Positions 9,786 to 17,912 of a stretch of DNA of 63,710 nt are shown here, in pieces. How positions within the stretch are numbered: position 1 is the first letter of the stretch; each line of letters opens with the position of its first letter. The notes under the pieces were generated by a model. The model searched no databases, was not told the DNA's origin, and saw nothing but the letters and a program-made list of their open reading frames with translations. Source of the DNA: an uncultured Desulfobacteraceae bacterium (GTDB lineage: Bacteria; Desulfobacterota; Desulfobacteria; Desulfobacterales; Desulfobacteraceae); NCBI GenBank assembly GCA_913041495.1, contig CAJWHT010000006.1:1-63710 (forward strand). The letters run 5' to 3'. A program made the translations under genes and the position numbers.

Positions 9786-11129
9786 TCAGGCCCCGAAGAA
9801 AATGCTCGGCAGCCAGGTAACAAGGCCTGGGAACAGGCAGAGCAGGGCGATACTGACCACCTGAAGCAGTACAAAGGGGATAATGCCCTTGTAGATGTGC
9901 ATCATGGTATAACCTTCCGGTGCCACGCCTTTGAAATAGAACAGGGCATAGCCGAAGGGCGGGGTCAGAAAAGAGGTCTGGAGATTCACACACATGAGCA
10001 GGGAGAACCAGAGGGGGTTGAAGTCCAGTTCCATGGCGATGGGCATGAAAACCGGTACCGTAATCAGCAGGATGGCTGCCCAGTCAATGAACATCCCCAT
10101 GATGAAAACAATGCCCATCATGAGAAAGAGGATCAGCCAGCGGTTCATGCCGGAACCGATCAGAAGGTCGGCAACCACGTCGCCGCCGCCCATGCTCAGG
10201 AAAACCGTGGAGAAAAATTTGCCGCCGATGAACAGCATCATGACCATTGAAGTGGTACGAAGCGTTGCATAGGCGGATTCCCTAAGCACTTCCAGGCTCA
10301 GTTTTTTGTTGAAAGCTGCCAGGATCAAAGCGCCAAGCGCACCTAAGCCGGCCGCTTCCGTGGGCGTTGCCACACCGGCCAAAATGGTGCCCATTACCGC
10401 CAGGATCAATGCCAGGGGCGGTACCAGGGACTTGAGGGTCATGGCCCATTTCTGAGCGGCCGTATAGGTTGATGCCTCTTCTTTTGAGATGGGGGGCCCC
10501 AGGGTCGGATTGATGTTACACCGGATAAAAATATATAGAAAGTAAAGGGACGCCAATACCAGGCCCGGAAAAATCGCGCCGGCAAAGAGGTTACCGACGG
10601 AGGTTTCCTTCATACCGGTCAGGCCGCCGTAAACAACCATCATGATGGACGGCGGAATCAGGATACCCAGGGTACCGGATGCACAGATGATACCGGAGGT
10701 CAGCTCTTTTTGGTAACCTTTACCGATCAGGGCCGGCGTCGCCAGAAGCCCCATGGCGACAACCGAGGCGCCGATAATACCTGTGGTGGCGGCAAATACC
10801 GTGCAAACCACAACAACGGCAAGGCCAAGACCGCCCTTGACGCTGCCAAGCACCACGTACAGGGATTCGAACAATGCGTCGGACACCTTGGATCGGTCCA
10901 AAAGCTGGGCCATCAGGATAAACAATGGTATGGCCACAAGGGTATAGTTGTTCATCAACCCCCAGGAGTTGTTGACAAACATTTCAAATAACATGGGTAC
11001 GGAAAATCCGTTGTCGATCAGGCCGAAAAGGGCCGCCACTGCGGCAAGGGTATATGCCAGAGGATGGCCGAGGGTAATGGCCACAATCAATGTGGCAAAC
11101 ATCGCCACTGTCATGAATTCAAGACTCAT
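9786..11129 (-). CDS. dctM: TRAP transporter large permease, DctM family
   Basis: A 447-residue integral membrane protein with about 12 hydrophobic segments and a short soluble loop after the fifth or sixth. It forms the sodium-coupled translocation channel of a TRAP system. Family signatures include the opening TVAMFATLIVAITLGHPLAY, the Gly/Pro-rich GILIPPSIMMVVYGG, GVATPTEAAGLGALGAL and the C-terminal TSFLTPPFGYALFYFKG. The start ATG at 11129 is preceded by AAGGA and lies 12 bp after dctQ. The neighbours lutC/lutBA and the 2-oxo/2-hydroxyacid-type binding protein imply lactate or a related 2-hydroxyacid as substrate; this is inference. Confidence 0.92.
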   Translation of the reverse strand: MSLEFMTVAMFATLIVAITLGHPLAYTLAAVAALFGLIDNGFSVPMLFEMFVNNSWGLMNNYTLVAIPLFILMAQLLDRSKVSDALFESLYVVLGSVKGGLGLAVVVVCTVFAATTGIIGASVVAMGLLATPALIGKGYQKELTSGIICASGTLGILIPPSIMMVVYGGLTGMKETSVGNLFAGAIFPGLVLASLYFLYIFIRCNINPTLGPPISKEEASTYTAAQKWAMTLKSLVPPLALILAVMGTILAGVATPTEAAGLGALGALILAAFNKKLSLEVLRESAYATLRTTSMVMMLFIGGKFFSTVFLSMGGGDVVADLLIGSGMNRWLILFLMMGIVFIMGMFIDWAAILLITVPVFMPIAMELDFNPLWFSLLMCVNLQTSFLTPPFGYALFYFKGVAPEGYTMMHIYKGIIPFVLLQVVSIALLCLFPGLVTWLPSIFFGA

Positions 11130-11141
11130 GGGAAAAGTTCC

Positions 11142-11636
11142 TTAATTTTTTAGTGCGTTGATATCTTTCAAAAGGTTTGCAATGCCCTGGATCAGCAGGA
11201 AGACAAAGCAAAGGGCCATGAGAATCTTAAGGGGCCAGATGGGCGGCGCCCAGGAGGTGGAATTCACCTCCATGCCCATGACGGACGTATAGGCGAACTT
11301 CACGGACCAGATACTCATACAGATGGTCACCGGCATGAAAAGGACCAGGTTGGTCAGAATTCTTAAAAGGGTCTGAATCTTTTCAGGGGCCAGGGCGGTA
11401 AAGATATCAACTTTCACATGACCGTCATACACGTCGGTATAGGCCAGGCCGAACATGTAGTGAAGGCCGTAAATAAAGGTGGTTGCCTCAAATCCCCAGG
11501 TGGTGGGGGAGTTAAACGCATACCGCATAAACACCTCATACACCACCACAAGAAGCAGGGGGTATATGAGCATGGAGGAGATGTCCCCCTCTTTTTTGAT
11601 AATACGTTCCAGGGTGTTTGACAGGTTTTCCAGCAT
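11142..11636 (-). CDS. dctQ: TRAP transporter small permease, DctQ family
   Basis: A 164-residue protein with four predicted membrane helices, the usual size and topology for DctQ. A conserved region reads YEVFMRYAFNSPTTWGFEAT, the arginine/asparagine/tryptophan pattern typical of the family. It pairs with DctM and the periplasmic binding protein. The start ATG at 11636 follows AAAGGAAA. It is separated from the binding-protein gene by 211 bp that hold a stem-loop, and from dctM by 12 bp. Confidence 0.9.
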   Translation of the reverse strand: MLENLSNTLERIIKKEGDISSMLIYPLLLVVVYEVFMRYAFNSPTTWGFEATTFIYGLHYMFGLAYTDVYDGHVKVDIFTALAPEKIQTLLRILTNLVLFMPVTICMSIWSVKFAYTSVMGMEVNSTSWAPPIWPLKILMALCFVFLLIQGIANLLKDINALKN

Positions 11637-11721
11637 GGGTGTTTCCTTTACCGGGAAATTTGTTTAATCAATTTTTGTTCTTTTTTTAAATTTTGATTTG
11701 GTCTGGTACAAATTTAAGGAA

Positions 11722-11775
11722 GGTCCGGCAGCCTTTTGTTATACCGGGATTGTTATTTTTCAAGGCTGCCGGACC
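11722..11775 (-). terminator. Stem-loop between dctP and dctQ, probable attenuator or mRNA stabiliser
   Basis: Inverted repeat with 14-bp perfect arms (ggtccggcagcctt at 11722-11735; complement at 11762-11775) and a 26-base loop, just after the binding-protein stop. No T-run follows on the minus strand, so full termination is unlikely. A hairpin here is commonly used to give more binding protein than membrane subunits. Confidence 0.55.
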
Positions 11776-11847
11776 GCTTCATTTCGGGCTGAGCATCAGC
11801 TTGGGGTCAGATCAAATGGAGAATCGGAATCTGCCCGAAATTGTCTG

Positions 11848-12999
11848 TTATTCGTAAGTTTTTCCGCCAACGTAGGTTTCGTAGGGCCAGGGGGCTACGC
11901 CGCCGCGGGCATCTCTCCAGTCCGCATAATCGTTGATGAATGCTTCCTGGGAATCCATAACCTTTTTCACGTCGGGATATTTGGCTTTAACGGAGTCAAT
12001 GTATTCTTTGGCGGTTTTCCGGAACTCAATCCGGGTCTCTTCGTCCATTTTTACGAATTCAACTTTTTCCTTGAACAGGCGGATGGCCTTTGCGTTCAGG
12101 CTGTTGATCCAGTTGTAGGACCACAGCTGGGTTTCTTTGGCGCAGATGTCGATGATCCATTTCAGGTCGTCGGGAAGCTTGTCATAGGCATCTTTGTTGA
12201 AGAAAAGACCGCACTGGATACCGGGCTGATGAACGCCGGGCTGAATAACGTACTTGGTGATTTCGTCAAACCCCATGGGGTAGTTGATGGCAGGAGAGGA
12301 GAATTCAGCCGCATCGATAACACCACGTTCGAGTGCAAGGTAAACCTCACCACCGGGGAGCGGGGAGACGGAAGCACCCAGGTTGTTCATGATGTCCATG
12401 AACCAGCCGGGAGTTCTCAGTCTCATGCCTTTGAAGTCTTCCATTTTGGTGGCACGTTTGTTGGAGAACAGACCCATTTCCTGACCGCACTGGCCGCCGG
12501 GGAGGGCAAAGAGGTTGAACTTGCCGTAAATTTCCTGCATCAGCTCGATGCCGCCTTTTTCATAGAGCCAAATGTTGTAACCTTCGGCGTCCAGGCCGAA
12601 AGGAACAGAGGCAAAGGCAACAAAGGCTTCGTTTTTACCCTTCCAGTAACCCGGCCAGTCATGGCCAACCTGGGCAGCACCGGAACTTACCGCGTCAAAA
12701 CTCTGCATGGCGGGAACCAGTTCGCCGGCGGAAAAGGGTTTGATGTCCAGACGGCCGGCAGATGCCAGACGGACGCTGTCAGCAAAATGCTGGGCAATAT
12801 CGAAGAACAGCAGGCCCTTGGACCAGGGCATGACCATTTTCCATCTGATTTTTTCATCAGAGGTTTTGAATTTTACACGTTTTGCGACTTTGTGGCGGGG
12901 GTCTTCACCGAACTTCTCACGTTTACCGGCATAGGCGTTGCCGCAGATAAAAACGAACGCCATCAGGCAGGTGACCAGAATTGTCAAACTCTTCTTCAT
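11848..12999 (-). CDS. dctP: TRAP transporter substrate-binding protein (2-oxo/2-hydroxyacid type)
   Basis: A 383-residue periplasmic receptor. I choose ATG 12999 over the in-frame ATG at 13011 because GGAGG sits just upstream and the signal peptide MKKSLTILVTCLMAFVFICG begins there. The mature protein has WKMVMPWSKGLLFFDIAQHF, VGHDWPGYWKGKNEAFVAFA and the TRAP receptor signature MRLRTPGWFMDIMNNLGASV with its ligand-binding Arg, followed by PLPGGEVYLALERGVIDAAE. The overall pattern resembles the TakP/lactate-binding branch of DctP proteins. It is first in the TRAP-lut operon, consistent with lactate uptake feeding the two oxidases nearby. Confidence 0.9.
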   Translation of the reverse strand: MKKSLTILVTCLMAFVFICGNAYAGKREKFGEDPRHKVAKRVKFKTSDEKIRWKMVMPWSKGLLFFDIAQHFADSVRLASAGRLDIKPFSAGELVPAMQSFDAVSSGAAQVGHDWPGYWKGKNEAFVAFASVPFGLDAEGYNIWLYEKGGIELMQEIYGKFNLFALPGGQCGQEMGLFSNKRATKMEDFKGMRLRTPGWFMDIMNNLGASVSPLPGGEVYLALERGVIDAAEFSSPAINYPMGFDEITKYVIQPGVHQPGIQCGLFFNKDAYDKLPDDLKWIIDICAKETQLWSYNWINSLNAKAIRLFKEKVEFVKMDEETRIEFRKTAKEYIDSVKAKYPDVKKVMDSQEAFINDYADWRDARGGVAPWPYETYVGGKTYE

Positions 13000-13183
13000 G
13001 TTTTCCTCCATCCTTAATTAACCTTTAATTTGCCTCATTAACAATTATTGCAGGATACTTCTTTCATGAACTTCGTGAATTTACGACGTGCCTAAATCGA
13101 ACCCCTCCTTTCCCGGACCTGGCTTTCAGGTTTTCCAGCAAACCAATTTTAACAAAATCGAAACAATTGCATATGCCTTCTTG

Positions 13184-13196
13184 TTGGTATGACCAA
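13184..13196. promoter_or_regulatory. FCD-GntR operator site 1, TTGGT-ATG-ACCAA
   Basis: A perfect 5-3-5 palindrome matching the PdhR/LldR/GlcC-type operator (TTGGT-N3-ACCAA). It directly abuts the -10 box of the minus-strand promoter, a position expected to repress. The likely binder is the FCD regulator at 17192-17902. Confidence 0.7.
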
Positions 13197-13225
13197 TTAT
13201 TAGGTGTCTGTTTTTTATTTGTCAA
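13197..13225 (-). promoter_or_regulatory. Sigma-70 promoter of the dctPQM-lutC-lutBA operon
   Basis: On the minus strand TTGACA (13225-13220), a 17-bp spacer and TAATAA (13202-13197): a perfect -35 box and a good -10 box at ideal spacing, about 190 bp upstream of the dctP start. The operator at 13184-13196 begins at the next base, so a bound repressor would cover the start point. Confidence 0.7.
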
Positions 13226-13327
13226 GAAAAAAATAAATTTTGTTTGTTTTTTGTTATGAGTTCTGCTATATAAAATTTTACCCAGTAAAATCAGATGGTT
13301 TTACGCCCATCCCGACCAAACCCCCTT

Positions 13328-13340
13328 TTGGTAAGACCAT
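13328..13340. promoter_or_regulatory. FCD-GntR operator site 2, TTGGT-AAG-ACCAT
   Basis: The same palindrome type with one mismatch in the outermost pair. It is 118 bp upstream of the glcD-like start codon, between the two divergent genes. Confidence 0.5.
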
Positions 13341-13383
13341 GAGATATTCACCAAAACACAACAGGGACGGGACACACAAAAAT

Positions 13384-13398
13384 ATTGGTAATACCAAT
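13384..13398. promoter_or_regulatory. FCD-GntR operator site 3, ATTGGT-AAT-ACCAAT
   Basis: A perfect 6-3-6 palindrome, the strongest of the three, 60 bp upstream of the glcD-like start. Its centre is 56-57 bp from that of site 2 and 201 bp from that of site 1, compatible with looping or co-regulation of both arms. Confidence 0.7.
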
Positions 13399-13457
13399 TG
13401 CACTTAACCCTTGCATAAACCCATAGCTTAAGATTCAGGGAGACCGGACTAAAGAAA

Positions 13458-14849
13458 ATGATCACCAAGGCGATTGTTGACAGGTTAAAAGAGATTGTGG
13501 GACCGGAAAACGTTCTGACCCAACGGGAAGACATGCTCACCTATTCATACGATGCCGCCGTGCTTGACGCGAAAATGCCTGCGGCAGCCGTCATGCCCGG
13601 CAACACGGAAGAGATCGGCGATGTGGTGACGGTCTGCCACGAAAACAGCATCCCCTTGACCGTACGGGGGGCAGGCACCAACCTATCCGGTGGCACCATC
13701 CCTGAAAATACGGGACTTGTCATGCTGACGGGACGCCTGAACAAGATTATTGAAATCAATGAGGCAGATATGTATGCTGTGGTCCAGCCCGGCGTGGTCA
13801 CGGCCACCCTGGCTGCGGCAGTTGAAGCCAAGGGCCTGTTTTATCCCCCGGACCCCGGCAGCCAGGCTGTCTCCACCCTGGGTGGAAACGTGGCGGAAAA
13901 CGCAGGGGGACTTCGGGGATTAAAGTACGGTGTTACAAAGGATTATGTCATGGGCCTGCGGTTTTTCGACGCCCGGGGCAACTACGTTAAAACAGGGTCT
14001 AGAACCGTGAAGTGCGCCACCGGTTATAATATCACCGGCCTGATGGTGGGTTCCGAGGGGACGCTCGGGGTCTTAGATGAAATCACCTTGAAACTGATTC
14101 CGGCTCCGGCCGCCCGCCATTCGCTGGTGGCGGTGTACGACACCATTGACCAGGCCTCTGAAACCGTTGCCGCCATCATTGCCGCCCGCATTGTTCCGGC
14201 CACCCTGGAAATCCTGGACAACTTCACCATCCGCGCCGTGGAAGATTTTTCCAAGGCGGGCCTTCCCGTGGAAGCGGCCGCCCTGCTTCTCATCGAAGTG
14301 GACGGCCACCCGGCCGTGGTAAAGGAAGAGGGGGAAAAGGTGGAAGCCCTGTGCAAAAAAATGGGCGCCGCCTCCATCAACGTGGCCCAGACAGACGAAG
14401 AGCGGGACAAAATCTGGGCGGCCAGACGGTCTGCCCTCTCGGCTCTGGCCAAACTCAAGCCCACCCTGGTGCTTGAAGACGCCACCGTTCCCAGAAGCAA
14501 GATTCCCGATATGGTAAAATCCCTGCAGGAAATAGCCGAAAGGTACCAAATCGATATCGGCACCTTCGGTCATGCCGGAGACGGCAACCTGCACCCCACG
14601 ATCCTTACGGACAAACGGAACACCGAGGAGTTCCACCGGGTGGAAGCGGCCATTGAAGAAATCTTTGACCGTGCCCTTGCCCTGGGCGGCACCCTGTCCG
14701 GTGAACATGGCACCGGCATTGCCAAAGCCCCGTTCCTGGAAAAGGAAGCCGGGTACTCCTCCATCCTGTTCTCCAGGCAGCTTCGCGCCGCCCTGGACCC
14801 GAAAAACATTCTCAACCCCGGAAAAATCACCGGTGTTTCAACGGATTAG
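13458..14849 (+). CDS. FAD-linked D-lactate/glycolate dehydrogenase (GlcD/Dld type)
   Basis: A 463-residue flavoprotein of the vanillyl-alcohol oxidase fold that oxidises a 2-hydroxyacid, probably D-lactate. The FAD-binding PCMH region has TVRGAGTNLSGGTIPENTG and PPDPGSQAVSTLGGNVAENA, and GLMVGSEGTLGVLDEITLKL follows. The C-terminal FAD-oxidase domain carries the conserved GTFGHAGDGNLHPTI and GTLSGEHGTGIAKAPFL. Length matches GlcD. It is followed 31 bp later by a GlcF-like Fe-S protein, the usual electron-accepting partner. The ribosome-binding site is weak. The upstream operators suggest repression by the FCD regulator. Glycolate is an alternative substrate. Confidence 0.88.
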   Translation: MITKAIVDRLKEIVGPENVLTQREDMLTYSYDAAVLDAKMPAAAVMPGNTEEIGDVVTVCHENSIPLTVRGAGTNLSGGTIPENTGLVMLTGRLNKIIEINEADMYAVVQPGVVTATLAAAVEAKGLFYPPDPGSQAVSTLGGNVAENAGGLRGLKYGVTKDYVMGLRFFDARGNYVKTGSRTVKCATGYNITGLMVGSEGTLGVLDEITLKLIPAPAARHSLVAVYDTIDQASETVAAIIAARIVPATLEILDNFTIRAVEDFSKAGLPVEAAALLLIEVDGHPAVVKEEGEKVEALCKKMGAASINVAQTDEERDKIWAARRSALSALAKLKPTLVLEDATVPRSKIPDMVKSLQEIAERYQIDIGTFGHAGDGNLHPTILTDKRNTEEFHRVEAAIEEIFDRALALGGTLSGEHGTGIAKAPFLEKEAGYSSILFSRQLRAALDPKNILNPGKITGVSTD

Positions 14850-14880
14850 CCAAAAAGATTAGGGTTAGGTATACACAACT

Positions 14881-16194
14881 ATGGCAAATATGAATGAACT
14901 GGCCAACCTGGTAAAAGAACTTGAAGAACAACTTGTGACCTGCATCCGCTGCGGTATGTGCCAGTCAGTCTGCCCCCTTTTCGAGCAGACCCGGAAAGAA
15001 GCGGATGTGGCCCGGGGAAAACTTGCCCTGCTCACCGGGTTGATGGACAATATTTTCTCGGACCCCGATGGGGTGAACGAACGGTTGAACCGCTGCCTGC
15101 TCTGCGGCTCCTGCGCTGCCAACTGCCCTTCCGGCGTAAATGTGTTAGAGATCTTCATCAAGGCCAGGGCCATTTTAGCCGAGTACAAGGGGCTGTCTCC
15201 TGCCAAACAGTTGATCTTCAAGAAAATGCTGGCCAACCCCGGCACCTTCGACACCCTGGTGGCCTGGGCGGGAAAATTCCAGGGTCTCTTTGCCAAACCG
15301 GACGACAACGCCCAGGGCACATCCTGCGCCCGGCTGGTCTCCCCGCTCCTGGCAGACCGGCACTTTCTGCCCCTGGCAAAAACCCCGTTCCACAAGGAAA
15401 TCCCCAAAGACGGTTTTAGAAAAAAGGGAAAAAAACTCAAAGCCGCCATCTTCACCGGCTGCCTTATCGACAAGGTATTTCCCAACGTGGCCCGATCCGC
15501 CATCAAGGTGCTGGACCACCACGGGGTGGGCATGAGCATCCCGGCCGGCCAGGGGTGCTGCGGTATTCCGGCACTGGCATCCGGCGACCGGGAAACCTTT
15601 ACCCGGCTGGTGGACCATAACCTGGCACTGTTCCGGCAGGAACGCTTTGACGTGCTGGTCACGGCCTGCGCCACCTGTACCTCCACCATCAAAAAACTCT
15701 GGCCTTCCGTATACAAGGACGCAAGCTCCGGGGTAAAGGAACAGCTCACCGAACTTGCCGGCAAAACCATGGACATCAACCAGTTTATCGTGGACAACGT
15801 CGCCCCGGAACTGTCTGAAGCCGGAGCCACCCCCGATCAGGCGGCCGAAGTTGTCACCTACCACGACCCCTGCCATTTGAAAAAATCCCTGGGGGTATCC
15901 GCACAGCCCCGTGCCCTTGTCCGGGCTGCCGGCTGCAATCTTAAGGAAATGAGCGGGTCGGATAAATGCTGCGGCATGGGCGGCAGCTTTAACGTCTACC
16001 ACTACGATCTTTCCGCTTCCATCGGGCAGATTAAACAGGAGAACATCGCGGCAACCTCTGCCACCACCCTTGCCACCGGATGTCCCGCCTGCATGATGCA
16101 GATATCGGACATGCTGGCCAAGGGTAAGGCAAACATCAGGGTGCGCCACCCGCTGGAGCTTTATGCGGAACACCTGGAGAACACGAACAGATAA
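14881..16194 (+). CDS. GlcF-like Fe-S/CCG oxidoreductase subunit
   Basis: A 437-residue electron-transfer partner of the flavoprotein encoded just upstream. Two N-terminal 4Fe-4S motifs are clear: Cys21/24/27/31 (CIRCGMCQSVC) and Cys72/75/78/82 (CLLCGSCAANC). Two CCG domains follow: GQGCCGIPALASGD with TACATCTSTIKKLW, and YHDPCHLKKSLG with DKCCGMGGSFN and TGCPACMMQISD. This order is that of GlcF and of the D-lactate dehydrogenase Fe-S subunits of sulfate reducers. The SDR gene follows 28 bp later. Confidence 0.88.
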   Translation: MANMNELANLVKELEEQLVTCIRCGMCQSVCPLFEQTRKEADVARGKLALLTGLMDNIFSDPDGVNERLNRCLLCGSCAANCPSGVNVLEIFIKARAILAEYKGLSPAKQLIFKKMLANPGTFDTLVAWAGKFQGLFAKPDDNAQGTSCARLVSPLLADRHFLPLAKTPFHKEIPKDGFRKKGKKLKAAIFTGCLIDKVFPNVARSAIKVLDHHGVGMSIPAGQGCCGIPALASGDRETFTRLVDHNLALFRQERFDVLVTACATCTSTIKKLWPSVYKDASSGVKEQLTELAGKTMDINQFIVDNVAPELSEAGATPDQAAEVVTYHDPCHLKKSLGVSAQPRALVRAAGCNLKEMSGSDKCCGMGGSFNVYHYDLSASIGQIKQENIAATSATTLATGCPACMMQISDMLAKGKANIRVRHPLELYAEHLENTNR

Positions 16195-16221
16195 TATATA
16201 AACAAACTGGGAGGAAACGCA

Positions 16222-17061
16222 ATGGACATCAGGGAACCTGAAATCACCAAAGACGAGATTCTGATTCTGGATGACCCGGATTTTGCCACCGGCAACGTCT
16301 GCATCGTTACGGGATGCGGCACAGGCATCGGCCGGGCAGTATCCATTGCGGCGGCGGCCAATAACCTCACCGTGCTGGGGCTGGACATCAATGCTAAAGA
16401 AGGGGAGAAAACCCGTGAAAAGGCGGCCGCTTTGGGCGGCACCATGACCTTCCGGCAGACAGACCTCACCGTTGACGAGGAGATTGAAGCCGCAGTGGCG
16501 GATGCCGCGGGACTAGGCCGCATCAAATACCTGGCCAATATAGCCGGTATCCAGCACATCGACGCGGTGGACAAGTTCCCCATGGAAACTTACGACCTGA
16601 TGCAGCGCCTCATGCTCCGGGCACCCTTCTTTTTGTCCAAACTTGCCATCCCCCATATGAAAGCGTCCGCCGACGGCTGCGGGGTCATTGCCAATATGGC
16701 CTCTGTCCATGCCCATATCTGCACCAAGAACAAACCGGTGTACAATATCACCAAGTTCGGCCTCCGGGCGTTAAGCCAGTCCATCTCCGCCGAAGGGGAA
16801 GGAAGAATCAGGTCCTTTACGGTGAGTTCAGGTTTTGTCAAAACACCGCTGGCCCTGAACCAGGTGGCGGCCCAGGCCGAACAGCGGGGCATCACCCCGG
16901 ATGAGGTGATGCGGGAGGTTATGATGGGTAAATCCAGGGTCAAGGAGATGATGTCCCCCGTGGAGGTGGCCAACCTCTTTGTGCACGGGTTCTCACGCTT
17001 TGCCAAATATCTGGTGGGCGGCGACCTCCTATTTGACGGCGGCATGGTGTTAACTTACTAA
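16222..17061 (+). CDS. Short-chain dehydrogenase/reductase, 3-hydroxybutyrate-dehydrogenase-like
   Basis: A 279-residue NAD(P)-dependent SDR. The start ATG has GGGAGG upstream. The cofactor-binding motif TGCGTGIGRA, the NIAGI motif and a catalytic Ser in NMASVHAH followed by YNITK (Tyr/Lys) are all visible. The sequence around GIQHIDAVDKFPMETYDLM and the C-terminal LVGGDLLFDGGMVLTY resemble D-3-hydroxybutyrate dehydrogenases. There is an N-terminal extension of about 20 residues before the Rossmann fold. It sits last in the glcD-glcF transcript, so it may act on another hydroxyacid or on a product of lactate metabolism. The substrate is unproven. Confidence 0.75.
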   Translation: MDIREPEITKDEILILDDPDFATGNVCIVTGCGTGIGRAVSIAAAANNLTVLGLDINAKEGEKTREKAAALGGTMTFRQTDLTVDEEIEAAVADAAGLGRIKYLANIAGIQHIDAVDKFPMETYDLMQRLMLRAPFFLSKLAIPHMKASADGCGVIANMASVHAHICTKNKPVYNITKFGLRALSQSISAEGEGRIRSFTVSSGFVKTPLALNQVAAQAEQRGITPDEVMREVMMGKSRVKEMMSPVEVANLFVHGFSRFAKYLVGGDLLFDGGMVLTY

Positions 17062-17082
17062 ATTAACGGTTAATATCACCCG

Positions 17083-17133
17083 TTGATATCAGCATCGATT
17101 TTATTAAAATTTTTTTAAAATCACTTGATATCA
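17083..17133. promoter_or_regulatory. Two TTGATATCA palindromes upstream of the GntR gene
   Basis: TTGATATCA occurs at 17083-17091 and 17125-17133; each contains the palindrome TGATATCA, with centres 42 bp apart (four helical turns). The second copy also supplies a -35-like TTGATA with TAATAC 16 bp on. They may be operators for autoregulation or for another factor. They differ from the TTGGT sites. Confidence 0.35.
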
Positions 17134-17191
17134 CTCACCGGATGGTTAATACTGTCTGGCTTAAGATTGACATGAAAGAAACAGTGAAACA

Positions 17192-17902
17192 ATGACCATA
17201 CCCATCAAGCCCATAAAGCCCAAGCGGATTTCCGATCAGGTTTTTGACCAGATCCGGGAACTGATTTACCGGGGGAAACTCAAACCCGGTGAAAAACTGA
17301 TGACGGAACGGGAACTGGCCCAGGCCATGAATGTCAGCCGGACCACCATCCGGGACGCCATCCAGCGCCTGGTGGCCATGGGTCTGATCGTCCAGAAGCA
17401 GGGCCAGGGCACCTTTGTCAAAGCCATTGACGACGCCATGGCCAACCCCCTGGCCAAAGCAATGGAAACCCAGGACGCCTCCCTTGAAGATCTTCTGGAG
17501 GTCCGCATGGGTCTGGAGTGCAATGCGGCGGCCCTGGCTGCCAAACGGGCGGATGAAACCGATATCACCGCCTTGAACCAGAGCGTCATTGAAATGGAAG
17601 CCGAGGTCAACTCAGGCCGTCTGGGTACCGAGGCAGACACCTCCTTCCACATGGCCATTGCCTATGCCGCCAAAAACCCCCTGCACATCCTGATCATGCG
17701 CAACTTCTACGACTACCTCTTCCACGGGATCGGGGAAAACCTTGCCAGCCTTTACGAAGAGCCGGAAAACATCCAGGAGATACTGCGCCAGCATAAGACG
17801 ATCCTGGAAACCATCAAAGCCAGGGATCCTTACAAGGCCTACAGGGCTATGAGCAAGCACATCGGGTTTGTGATGGAGTTTTTCAAAAACAAGGAAGATT
17901 AG
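17192..17902 (+). CDS. FCD-domain GntR-family regulator (LldR/PdhR-like)
   Basis: A 236-residue transcription factor. The N-terminal winged helix (about 10-80) has ISDQVFDQIRELIYRGKLKP, LMTERELAQAMNVSRTTIRD and the wing VQKQGQGTFVK, typical of GntR proteins. The C-terminal FCD domain is all-helical with Asp/His metal- and ligand-binding candidates (DTSFHMAIAYAAKNP; LRQHKTILETIKARDPYKA). FCD proteins of this branch sense lactate, pyruvate or glycolate and bind TTGGT-N3-ACCAA, exactly the palindromes found between the two lactate arms. The ribosome-binding site is poor. A 7-codon ORF (MKETVKQ) starting at 17172 overlaps the start codon as ATGA and could couple translation. Confidence 0.87.
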   Translation: MTIPIKPIKPKRISDQVFDQIRELIYRGKLKPGEKLMTERELAQAMNVSRTTIRDAIQRLVAMGLIVQKQGQGTFVKAIDDAMANPLAKAMETQDASLEDLLEVRMGLECNAAALAAKRADETDITALNQSVIEMEAEVNSGRLGTEADTSFHMAIAYAAKNPLHILIMRNFYDYLFHGIGENLASLYEEPENIQEILRQHKTILETIKARDPYKAYRAMSKHIGFVMEFFKNKED

Positions 17903-17912
17903 GCGTTCTTCA

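Larger units (their letters stand above)
13000..13457. promoter_or_regulatory. Divergent regulatory region of the lactate locus
   Basis: A 458-bp AT-rich gap between dctP (minus) and the glcD-like gene (plus). It contains a near-consensus minus-strand promoter and three operator-like palindromes (separate entries). I see no ORF or structured RNA here that I would defend. Confidence 0.7.

Noticed and set aside
11698-13017. 439-codon plus-strand ORF opposite the TRAP receptor gene
   Set aside because: Its translation has no family pattern and it is the antisense shadow of dctP, which has a signal peptide, ribosome site and clear family motifs.
13385-13420. Sigma-54-like promoter (TTGCAC...TTGCAT) before the glcD-like gene
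   Set aside because: The spacing between elements is two bases too long and the -24 GG is missing.
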